The position numbers were made by a program, and so were the translations under genes. A stretch of DNA of 63,606 bases from Phycisphaerales bacterium (lineage in GTDB: Bacteria; Planctomycetota; Phycisphaerae; Phycisphaerales; UBA1924): positions 1-63,606 of the forward strand of contig JADLBU010000104.1 of the NCBI GenBank assembly GCA_020847535.1, written 5' to 3'. The notes beneath the pieces are model-generated. The model had not been told where the DNA came from, ran no database searches, and saw only the letters and a program-made list of their open reading frames with translations. This document shows positions 32,252-39,630 of the stretch, one piece after another (position 1 is the stretch's first letter; the number at the start of each line of letters is the position of its first letter).

Positions 32252-33699
32252 CCGGACACGATCTTGCACATCCCAGGAGAAGATTTCACGGCCCGCTCTG
32301 CTGGGTGATCACAACACTGGCGGGGATCGCGGCGGGCTTTGCGCTCGCGCGGCTGGCGCCGGCGAGCTACGACGGTCCGATGCCGGTCATCCCGCTGTGG
32401 CTTGTGATCCCGTTCACAGCGCTGCTCCTGTCGGTGGCGCTGATGCCCTTCATCAGCTCACGGTTCTGGCATGACCACTTCCCGGATTTCTCGTTCTTCG
32501 GCGGGGCGCTGGTCACAACCTACTACCTGCTGGCGCTGGGACAGCCCGGGTACAAGGATGGCCACTCCTTCGGCGGATACTGGTTCCTTCACACGGGGAT
32601 CGAGTACATCGCATTCATCGCCCTAGTCGGCGGGTTGTATGTCGCCTCGGGCGGGATCAGGGTCGAGCTGAGCGGGAAGCCCACACCTCTCTTCAACACC
32701 GCACTGCTTGCAATCGGCGCGGTGCTCGCCAACGTCATCGGAACCACCGGAGCTTCGGTGCTGCTCATCCGCCCCTTCATTCGCCAGAACACGACTCGCC
32801 TGCGGCCGCTGCACATCGTGTTCTTCATCTTCATCGTCTCCAACTGCGGCGGGTGCCTGACACCCATCGGAGATCCCCCGCTCTTCCTGGGGTTCATCAA
32901 GGGAGTCCCCTTCTTCTGGACGCTCGCCAACCTCTGGAAGCCCTGGATGCTCGCGGTCGGGCTGCTGCTCGCGATGTTCTACATCTACGACCGCCGCTGC
33001 GGGGCGATCCCGAGCGCTGAAGCCTCAAGGCCCGAACCTCAAGATCGATTGCGGGTCAGGATCCACGGCACTGTCGGCATCATCTCGCTCCTGCTCATCA
33101 TCGCCGCGGTTTTCATCGATCCCCTGATCACGCGAGCCACCGGCAAGCCGCCGGCCTTTCCGATCGGCGCTGCGGTGCAGATCGTGCTCGCCCTGCTCGC
33201 GTACTTCCTGACACCCAACGCGGTCCACAACGCCAACGGCTTCTCTCTCTTCCCGATCAAGGAAGTCGGCATGCTCTTCATCGGCATCTTCCTGACCATG
33301 ATGCCGGCGCTGGCGTACCTCTCCAAGCATGCGCCCGGCTGGGGTGTGGATTCGCCAACCGCGTATTACTTCCTCACCGGATCCCTATCGGCGGGGCTGG
33401 ACAACGCCCCGACGTACCTGAGCTTTCTCCAGATCGCCTTCGGGGATACCCCGATCGATGCCGGGAGCGCGCGGCAATTCCTGTCAACACCCGACGGCAT
33501 CTACATCCTGAAGGCGATCTCGATGGGCGCGGTCTTCTTCGGTGCGATGACGTACATCGGCAACGGCCCCAACTTCATGGTCAAGTCAATCGCCGAGGGG
33601 ATGGGTGTGCGGATGCCATCGTTCTTCGGATACTTCGGCAGCGCGCTGCTCCTCTTGGGACCCGTGCTGGTCGCGGTGTGGCTGGTGTTCCTCAGATAG
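32248..33699 (+). CDS. NhaD-like Na+/H+ antiporter (IT superfamily)
   Basis: This 483-residue integral membrane protein has about 12 predicted helices. Segments such as GTTGASVLLIRPFIRQN, SNCGGCLTPIGDPPLFLGF and LTGSLSAGLDNAPTYL resemble the NhaD and arsenite/citrate transporter clan, in which a re-entrant loop carries TGAS and DPP residues. It would exchange sodium or another ion for protons. It starts within the VanZ-like stop (ATGA overlap), so it closes the coupled gene set, although its role in polysaccharide assembly is not evident; it may be a hitchhiking housekeeping gene. Confidence 0.82.
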   Translation: MTGHDLAHPRRRFHGPLCWVITTLAGIAAGFALARLAPASYDGPMPVIPLWLVIPFTALLLSVALMPFISSRFWHDHFPDFSFFGGALVTTYYLLALGQPGYKDGHSFGGYWFLHTGIEYIAFIALVGGLYVASGGIRVELSGKPTPLFNTALLAIGAVLANVIGTTGASVLLIRPFIRQNTTRLRPLHIVFFIFIVSNCGGCLTPIGDPPLFLGFIKGVPFFWTLANLWKPWMLAVGLLLAMFYIYDRRCGAIPSAEASRPEPQDRLRVRIHGTVGIISLLLIIAAVFIDPLITRATGKPPAFPIGAAVQIVLALLAYFLTPNAVHNANGFSLFPIKEVGMLFIGIFLTMMPALAYLSKHAPGWGVDSPTAYYFLTGSLSAGLDNAPTYLSFLQIAFGDTPIDAGSARQFLSTPDGIYILKAISMGAVFFGAMTYIGNGPNFMVKSIAEGMGVRMPSFFGYFGSALLLLGPVLVAVWLVFLR

Positions 33700-33722
33700 C
33701 AGCCTTGCACTATAGTTTCCCG

Positions 33723-34814
33723 ATGCCCGCGTTCCCCATTCTCATCTCCTCCTGGAACGGCTTGCCGGCGCTCTCCCGCGCAGCCGGCCTTGCCGCATCC
33801 GGCACGCCGCTGCTGGATGCGATCGTCGAGGGCATCGGCCTGGTCGAGGATGATCCCGAGGAGATGTCCGTCGGGTACGGCGGGTTGCCCAACGAGGATG
33901 GCATCGTGGAGCTGGATGCCGCGGTGATGCACGGGCCGCTGCACCGCGGTGCGGCGATCGCCGCCCTGCGCGGGGTACGCCGGGCCGCCGCGGTGGCGCT
34001 CGAGGTCATGCGAAGGACCGAACACTCGCTGCTGGTCGGCGAGGGCGCACATCGCTTCGCCCTGGCGCTGGGGTTCAAGGATGAGGACTTGTTGACGCCC
34101 CGCGCCCGCAAGGCGTGGCTTGATTGGAAGGCATCGCTGAGCGATCGGGATGCGTGGCTGTCGGAAAACCAGGCCAGCAGCGGCTTTGGGCAGGCGCTCT
34201 GGGCGGGATCGACCGGGCCCAATGCCAAGGCCGATGCGCCCCAATCACCCGCGACGACGGGCCACTCCGACGGACACCCCGGCGGACAGACTCCCGCCCC
34301 GGGCGATTCCCGCCAGCACGCGCCCAAAGTCCCCTTTACCTTCGGCACGATTCACGTCTCCGGGCTCGATGCCAACGGAGATCTGTTCAGCTGCACCAGC
34401 ACCAGCGGCCTGAGCTACAAGATCGCGGGGCGCGCGGGGGATTCACCGATCTTGGGCGCGGGGCTCTACACCGACAACGGGATCGGCTCGGCGGGTGCCA
34501 CCGGTCGCGGAGAGGCGGTCATGCAGGTCTGCGGGGCCCACTCGATCGTCTCGGCGATGGAGGATGGGCTTACCCCCACGGGTGCCTGCCTCAAGGTTCT
34601 CAAGAAGATCGCCGACCGCACCCGTGAAAAGCGCCTGCTCGCCGCCGATGGCCGGCCCAATTTCAACGTGACGTTCTATGCGATCCGCAAGGATGGCGTC
34701 ACGGGCGCGGCATCGATGCACCAGGGGTACGAGCATGTGGTGCAGGAAGGGGCGAGCGGGCAGGTCCGGCCGTGCGCATACCTGTTCGAGAAGTCAAAGA
34801 GTCCTGGGTGCTGA
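33723..34814 (+). CDS. Glycosylasparaginase/isoaspartyl peptidase-like Ntn hydrolase
   Basis: This 363-residue Ntn hydrolase would self-cleave before Thr209 (FTFGTIHVSGLD), which becomes the nucleophile. The alpha part carries GIGLVEDDPEEMSVGYGG and EDGIVELDAAVMHG, and the beta part GLYTDNGIGSAGATGRGEAVM, matching N4-(beta-N-acetylglucosaminyl)-L-asparaginase. A low-complexity stretch of about 40 residues sits just before the cleavage site, longer than usual, and would be removed or exposed on processing. The last four residues and the stop are encoded by the CTGAGT-type repeat (34799-34832), so the original C-terminus may have differed. ATG at 33723. Confidence 0.83.
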   Translation: MPAFPILISSWNGLPALSRAAGLAASGTPLLDAIVEGIGLVEDDPEEMSVGYGGLPNEDGIVELDAAVMHGPLHRGAAIAALRGVRRAAAVALEVMRRTEHSLLVGEGAHRFALALGFKDEDLLTPRARKAWLDWKASLSDRDAWLSENQASSGFGQALWAGSTGPNAKADAPQSPATTGHSDGHPGGQTPAPGDSRQHAPKVPFTFGTIHVSGLDANGDLFSCTSTSGLSYKIAGRAGDSPILGAGLYTDNGIGSAGATGRGEAVMQVCGAHSIVSAMEDGLTPTGACLKVLKKIADRTREKRLLAADGRPNFNVTFYAIRKDGVTGAASMHQGYEHVVQEGASGQVRPCAYLFEKSKSPGC

Positions 34815-34904
34815 GTCCTGAGTACTGGGTCAAGCTCTCTGCCGGTGAATGAAGTCCCCAGGTGGGTTCGCGACTCAGGGCACAGGACAGCAGGACCCAG
34901 CACC
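34799..34904. repeat. CTGAGT-type imperfect palindrome between convergent genes
   Basis: The tract around 34801-34832 (CCTGGGTGCTGAGTCCTGAG) and the facing tract 34873-34904 (ACTCAGGGCACAGGACAGCA) are partly complementary, mainly over GGTGCTGRGTCCTG. They lie between two convergent stop codons, and the first overlaps one stop. It could serve as a terminator or represent a mobile repeat. Confidence 0.45.
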
Positions 34905-34912
34905 TGTCTTGT

Positions 34913-35941
34913 TTACCGCCTCTGGCGTTCGATCTTCACCCGCCCGTTGTTCTTGATGCTGACCGAACTGCCCGCCATGTCGCCAGAGAGCGTGAACGCC
35001 TGCACCTGGTGCATCGAATCCAGCGCACCCGCCTCGATATCCCAGATGTACGAGCCCTCGTAGCGCGTGTCCTTGAGCTTGAACGCCTGGTTCTCCAGTC
35101 CGCTCTCGGTATCCAGCTCGATCTGGCCCCGGAAATCGACGGTCGCCTTCGATCCCGAAAGCGATCGCAGCGTGTGATCGGTCGTCAGCCGCAACTTGCC
35201 CAGCAGCGACAGGTCCAGCCGGTCCACGTGCTGCCACTTCTCGCCCATGCTCGCCGATGTCTTGGCGCTGCGCACCGAGAAGATCGGTCCGAAGAGATCC
35301 TTGACGCCCTGCGGATCGATGATGGGCCCGGCGTACTGGCCCACCAAAGCCCTGCTGATCTCCTGCCCACCCGTCACGCTCGTGATCGTTCCATCGGGCG
35401 CAACCGTCAGCGTCATCTTCGTGCCGATCAGGGGCTTGAGCGCCTCGATCATCGCTGCCGATGCATCCGGATCGGTATCGGCCGGGGACGAGTTCGCGGG
35501 CCCCTTCGCCGGGGATCGCTGGTTGGCCGGGGCGCCGGGCTTGCCGCCCGCGGGCTTCTTGCTGTCATACTCGAACTTGTTCTCGCCCGCATCGATGTGG
35601 ATCTTCAGGGAGTCGTACACCAGCTCAACCGTCGAGCCCTTCTCGGGATCGGTCGAGATCGTCTTGAGATGGAACTCGATCTGCTGGTTGCTGGTCTGCT
35701 TGCTGGATTCGATCCCGGGCATTTCGGTCGCCCCATCGTTCTCCAGCGTCATGACATACCTGAGGTCATCCCCGAGACGGAACTTGGGACGCAGGTCGGC
35801 CTCTCGACCGCCCGTGCGGGGCTGAGGCGCGGTCGTCTCGCGTGGCTGCTCGCCAGCCCCAGCGGCGACGGTTGGCCCCGCGCCCATGAGCACCGCGCTG
35901 GCAAGCCCCGCCGCGATCCATAGCCGCATCTGGATGCCCAT
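34913..35941 (-). CDS. Secreted protein of unknown function, 342 aa
   Basis: A Sec signal precedes the mature chain (MRLWIAAGLASAVLMGAGPTVAAGA). The body is beta-rich with repeated patterns of alternating polar and hydrophobic residues (LRYVMTLENDGATE, QIEFHLKTISTD, VELVYDSLKIHI) and resembles DUF6263-type bacterial proteins in its repeated (I/V)(D/E)-x-(T/V) strands. A Gly/Pro/Ala/Lys stretch lies at about 115-150. The C-terminal part (YEGSYIWDIEAGALDS, FTLSGDMAGSSVSIKNNG) is similar in style. GGAGG four bases before the ATG at 35941 supports this start, with the ATG at 35929 as the alternative. It is followed by the ispD gene in the same direction. Confidence 0.65.
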   Translation of the reverse strand: MGIQMRLWIAAGLASAVLMGAGPTVAAGAGEQPRETTAPQPRTGGREADLRPKFRLGDDLRYVMTLENDGATEMPGIESSKQTSNQQIEFHLKTISTDPEKGSTVELVYDSLKIHIDAGENKFEYDSKKPAGGKPGAPANQRSPAKGPANSSPADTDPDASAAMIEALKPLIGTKMTLTVAPDGTITSVTGGQEISRALVGQYAGPIIDPQGVKDLFGPIFSVRSAKTSASMGEKWQHVDRLDLSLLGKLRLTTDHTLRSLSGSKATVDFRGQIELDTESGLENQAFKLKDTRYEGSYIWDIEAGALDSMHQVQAFTLSGDMAGSSVSIKNNGRVKIERQRR

Positions 35942-36011
35942 ACCGCCTCCGTTGTTGGGAAACACCGAGCAGATACATGTGGTACCGGCGAGCCGATCGC
36001 CGGTTTCATAT

Positions 36012-36827
36012 TCAGAACCGCAGATGAGCCGGCCGCTCGTCGGGCCCCTTGACCCCCAGGATCGCCCGTGCCAGCACCATGTCCCCCGGCAGCGTGATCT
36101 TGATGTTCCGGACATCCCCGGTGACCACCACAACTTCGCGCCCCAGCCGCTCGACCAGCATTGCATCATCGGTGCTCGAGAGATCCTTCTGGCCGTAGGC
36201 CTCCATCAGCAGGGATCGCTCGAAGACCTGAGGCGTCTGGATCGCGGACACACCCCGGCGAGCGATCGTCTCGCGCACGGTGCGCTTGTACCTGGGTGCG
36301 GCATCGGCGTCGGTCCCCAGGATCGCGGCGAGCGGATCCTTGTGGCCCGCATCGGCGGTCTCCTCGGTCCGCTTGAGCGTGTCGGGGACTTCGATCCCCG
36401 GCACGACCGCCGGGAAGCGAACCGCCGCATCAAAGAGCCGCTCGATCATCTCCAAGGGAGCGCACGGGCGGGCGGCATCGTGGATCGCGATGTGGGTGTG
36501 ACCCTCGGGAATGTGCTTGATCCCCGCCGCGACCGTCTCGTAGCGGTGCGTCTTGCCTCCACGGCAGAGGACGACGCCCAGAAATCCCAGCCGATCCCCG
36601 TGGCGGGCCTTGAACTCCTCGAACGCGGTATCCTCGTGCGGGCCGGCGACCACGACCGTGCCGACATCCCAGTCGGGCGATTCAACCTTGCTGAAGAGCT
36701 CGACGGTGCGCTGGAGGACGCTCTTGCCGCCCAGGTCCTCATCGAGCTTGGATCGGCTCGCCCCTGCCTCCATGTAACGCGCTGAAGCGCCCGCCGCCGG
36801 GATGATGACAGCGATCCGAATCGTCAT
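36012..36827 (-). CDS. ispD: 2-C-methyl-D-erythritol 4-phosphate cytidylyltransferase
   Basis: IspD makes CDP-methylerythritol in the MEP isoprenoid pathway. The 271-residue protein begins IRIAVIIPAAGASARYM, the nucleotide-binding loop of the family, with KLDEDLGGKSVLQRTVELF after it. HDAARP supplies the metal-binding Asp and the substrate-contacting Arg, and TPQVFERSLL and STDDAMLVERLG are family motifs. It is about 35 residues longer than Escherichia coli IspD owing to an insertion near residues 60-75 and loop 155-180. ATG at 36827. The gene lies divergent to the mechanosensitive channel gene. Confidence 0.88.
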   Translation of the reverse strand: MTIRIAVIIPAAGASARYMEAGASRSKLDEDLGGKSVLQRTVELFSKVESPDWDVGTVVVAGPHEDTAFEEFKARHGDRLGFLGVVLCRGGKTHRYETVAAGIKHIPEGHTHIAIHDAARPCAPLEMIERLFDAAVRFPAVVPGIEVPDTLKRTEETADAGHKDPLAAILGTDADAAPRYKRTVRETIARRGVSAIQTPQVFERSLLMEAYGQKDLSSTDDAMLVERLGREVVVVTGDVRNIKITLPGDMVLARAILGVKGPDERPAHLRF

Positions 36828-36922
36828 GCCGAACGCTAGCCCGCAACCCAGCGGATGCCAAACGGCGTTGACCACCCGGATTCGGGCGCATACGTTGGGG
36901 GCCATCCACCAAGGGGAACCAC

Positions 36923-37879
36923 ATGCTGCTCGCCCTGCTCCAGGACGCCGCCGAGAAGTCCGCCGAAGCATCCAAGACCCCCACCACCACCGCCGAGCCT
37001 CCGCCAAATGCGGGGATCGACGTCGCCCAGGCGACCAGCGACCTGGTGAGCGACCCCGGCAAGACGGTCGCCCGGTGGGTGGATATGGGCTGGACGCTCT
37101 TCCAGCAGCACGCCCCGGGCATCATCGGGGCCTTGGCGATCCTGGTGATCGCCTACCTGATCTCCAAGTGGGTCCGCCGGGTCGTTCTCAACGCCCTGCT
37201 CCGCGCCCGCATCGACATGACGCTGGCCAAGTTCTTCGCGAACCTGGCCAAGTGGGCAATCATCATCTTCGCGTTCGTCTCCGCGGCGGGGACCGTGGGC
37301 ATGTCGACTGCCGGGTTCGCGGCGATGATCGGCGCGGCGGGTCTGGCGATCGGATTGGCGCTCCAGGGCAACCTGGGCAACATGGCCGCGGGTGTGCTGC
37401 TGCTCATCTTCCGGCCCTTCAAGATCGGTGATGCGGTCATCGTCGCCGGGCAGGCGGGCGTGATCGATGGGATCGACCTCTTCACGACCAACGTGGATAC
37501 GGTGGACAATCGCCGGGTGATCATCCCCAACGGCGCGATCTTCGGCGGCGTCATCGAGAACCAAAGCCACCACCCGCGCCGGCGCATCGATTACAACGTG
37601 ACCGTGCCCCCGACCACCGACATCGACCGCGCCCGCGGCGTCTTCCAGGGTGTCATCCGATCGCTCACCAGCGCTGGCATCGGCGTGCTCGAGGATGGCG
37701 CGCACGGCGTCGCGCTCACGGAGATCGCCCCCAACCAGGTTTGGACGTTGAGCATCTGGGTACGGACCATCTCGGTGCTCGTGGTCCGGGAGCGGATGCT
37801 CATCGAGCTCCGCCGCACCATCGATCGCGAGGGTCTGGGATTCCCGATTCCGGTGCAGCACGTCCGGCAGATCACCTGA
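36923..37879 (+). CDS. Small-conductance mechanosensitive channel (MscS family)
   Basis: The product has 318 residues. The pore helix is unmistakable: AGLAIGLALQGNLGNMAAG with Gly/Ala packing, followed by LLIFRPFKIGDAVIVAGQAG of the beta domain. Two earlier hydrophobic helices (IIGALAILVIAYLIS and WAIIIFAFVSAAGTV) complete the membrane part. The C-terminal alpha-beta cap (IENQSHHPRRRIDYNV) is present. The N-terminal 35 residues are Ala/Thr/Pro-rich. It would act as an osmotic release valve. It stands alone, divergent from ispD, with a 95-bp gap. Confidence 0.9.
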   Translation: MLLALLQDAAEKSAEASKTPTTTAEPPPNAGIDVAQATSDLVSDPGKTVARWVDMGWTLFQQHAPGIIGALAILVIAYLISKWVRRVVLNALLRARIDMTLAKFFANLAKWAIIIFAFVSAAGTVGMSTAGFAAMIGAAGLAIGLALQGNLGNMAAGVLLLIFRPFKIGDAVIVAGQAGVIDGIDLFTTNVDTVDNRRVIIPNGAIFGGVIENQSHHPRRRIDYNVTVPPTTDIDRARGVFQGVIRSLTSAGIGVLEDGAHGVALTEIAPNQVWTLSIWVRTISVLVVRERMLIELRRTIDREGLGFPIPVQHVRQIT

Positions 37880-38244
37880 AACTGTGCTCCGGCACGCCCC
37901 TGGGATAATTTCGATCCCGCCAGTTCCCCAGGTTTCCCAGTCCCCCACGATGACCCAGGCTGTGCAGGTGGTGTAAGCGCTACAACCGCGATTCCGCGTG
38001 ACCAGCGGCACCGGGGATGCGTTTATATCCATGGAGGCAGCCCGCGGACCGCAGTGTCCGCACACGTGCGCCAGAGCCGCCAGGAACACCCCTTACCGGG
38101 CTCCTGGAACAGGCTCGCGATGGCATACGTAAAGGCTTGTGGCACCATGCCTTAGAGACAACCGGAGATGCGTACATGTGTGCGAAGAACCCCGTCAGAA
38201 GGACTCGGGTGGGGTATCGGTGCGCGGGCACATTTGCCAGCGCA
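37880..38244. other. Intergenic stretch before the exosortase substrate gene
   Basis: I see no conserved reading frame here, though the downstream frame stays open from about 38017. GCGGACCGCAGTGTCCGC near 38045 is a partial hairpin. Otherwise only a promoter and leader for the gene at 38245 are expected. Confidence 0.35.
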
Positions 38245-39072
38245 ATGACTGAGACATCGGGCAGCTTGGGTGGTCAGGACGATCACGCAACAGCACCCGC
38301 AACCCCCACAACCCCCACAACCCCCACCACCCGATCCCCACGAACCGCAGCGTTCGGCAGGATCGGCATGGCGGCGATCCTTGCGGGATGCGTGGGATTG
38401 GCGCCCGCGCTTGCGAGCGCCGAGATCGCCGTGATGGTCCCCGGCAGCGCCAATATCTTCGGCGCGGGGCACGACACCGCGCCCGATCCGGGGAGTTACG
38501 GACCCGGCACGCTGCCGGTCCGGGTCGATCTCTTCTCCGCGCCGACCGCGCGTGAAGTCACGTTTGATTCCATCACCGGCGAGGTCTCGTGCCTGCTGCG
38601 GCTGGGGTGGTGGAACGGCGCGGATGGCGGCTCACACGCGACGGGCAACACCGACATCCTCTCCTATGGCGGAATTTCGGGGATCATCAACCAGAAGGCG
38701 ACCATGTTCCTGGTGGGCGTCTTCACCGATGGCACGGAGCCGTCGGGCCCCGGCCCCGCGCGCCTGGATGTGACACACCGCATGGAGGATGGCGAGTACT
38801 CCCCGCTGCTGTTCCAGACGTTTTTCATAGGGGATGGCCGCTCGACCAGGGGCCTGCGCGCCCAGCAACTCTTTCACGTCCCGACCGCCGCGACCACGCT
38901 GTACTTGGGCTTTGCGGATGCATACGGCTTCGGGCATCCCACGGACCTTCCGGGCTCGTACAACGACAACGCCGGGGCGCTGGATGTGCGGCTGACGCTC
39001 GTGCCATCCCCGGGCACGGTGGCGTTGCTGACGGCCGGATCCTGGTTGCTGCTGGCCCGCCGCAAGCGCTGA
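38245..39072 (+). CDS. Secreted protein with PEP-CTERM-like sorting tail
   Basis: This 275-residue protein has a long N-region, then a Sec signal (MAAILAGCVGLAPALASAE). The body is beta-rich, with patterns such as VTFDSITGEVSCLLRL and TLYLGFADAYGFGHPTDLPG, that suggest an extracellular adhesive or matrix-type sandwich. The C-terminus is a short sorting tail: VPSPGTVALLTAGSWLLLA then RRKR. This has the order expected of an exosortase substrate (Pro-containing motif, hydrophobic helix, basic end), with PSPG rather than PEP. A 9-bp tandem repeat encodes PTTPTTPTT before the signal peptide. ATG at 38245, with in-frame ATGs at 38176 and 38368 as alternatives. Confidence 0.7.
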   Translation: MTETSGSLGGQDDHATAPATPTTPTTPTTRSPRTAAFGRIGMAAILAGCVGLAPALASAEIAVMVPGSANIFGAGHDTAPDPGSYGPGTLPVRVDLFSAPTAREVTFDSITGEVSCLLRLGWWNGADGGSHATGNTDILSYGGISGIINQKATMFLVGVFTDGTEPSGPGPARLDVTHRMEDGEYSPLLFQTFFIGDGRSTRGLRAQQLFHVPTAATTLYLGFADAYGFGHPTDLPGSYNDNAGALDVRLTLVPSPGTVALLTAGSWLLLARRKR

Positions 39073-39149
39073 ACCCGGCTGGTTCGGGCGACGTACAATC
39101 ACAGGTTCAACCACGGGCTGCCCGACGGCAGCCCTTTCTTTGACAATCT

Positions 39150-39499
39150 GGGGCCGAACTGGATTCGACCGGGCATGTGATGCTGGGTGTGGCGCGTCGA
39201 AGCGCACGTGGACTTCGTAAAAAGCGTGCAAAACATTAATTGGCAACACCAATTACGCTCTCGCGGCCTAACTTAGGCTGCAATGACCCCGCCCGACGCC
39301 TGATGAGGCGGGGTCATAAAAACATCAGGCTGGCTCCTGCGCGATGCCTTCGGGCGCAGGAGTGAGACAACTCCGCGGGCTGGGTGCCGGGGAATGCTGC
39401 TGGTGGCAGCCCCCGTCGCCGAGATCAAACTGCCAGACACACGCGTAGAGGCGCTCAGCTGACTGACCTGGGACCGGGGTTCGATTCCCCGCGGCTCCA
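39150..39499 (+). ncRNA. ssrA: Transfer-messenger RNA (tmRNA)
   Basis: The 350-nt RNA has a tRNA-like end: 5' GGGGCCG pairs with 3' CGGCTCC (39492-39498), discriminator A39499, and T-arm GGGGTTCGATTCCCC. The 5' part GGATTCGACCGG is the standard tmRNA motif. The tag frame ends AAC ACC AAT TAC GCT CTC GCG GCC TAA (39245-39271), giving NTNYALAA at the C-terminus, the usual proteolysis signal. The resume codon is uncertain: upstream in frame the codons run GCG TGC AAA ACA TTA ATT GGC. CCA is not encoded. Pseudoknot-like GC-rich pairs lie after the tag. Confidence 0.95.
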
Positions 39500-39578
39500 T
39501 TGAAGAACATCGCGATTCCGCTCGCGCCCTGATATCGCCACGCTGTTCGCCGGCGATGGGACCACACCGTCCGCGAGC

Positions 39579-39602
39579 AATCCGGGCATCAATGCCCGGA
39601 TT
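39579..39602. repeat. REP-like palindrome (11-bp stem, 2-nt loop)
   Basis: Arms AATCCGGGCAT and ATGCCCGGATT are perfect around a CA loop, between the tmRNA and the secreted protein gene. The design (perfect arms, two-base loop) is the same as for the repeats at 345-364, 50486-50505 and 50532-50551. Confidence 0.6.
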
Positions 39603-39630
39603 CGGCGAGGCCCGGCTTCCCGCAAGCGGC

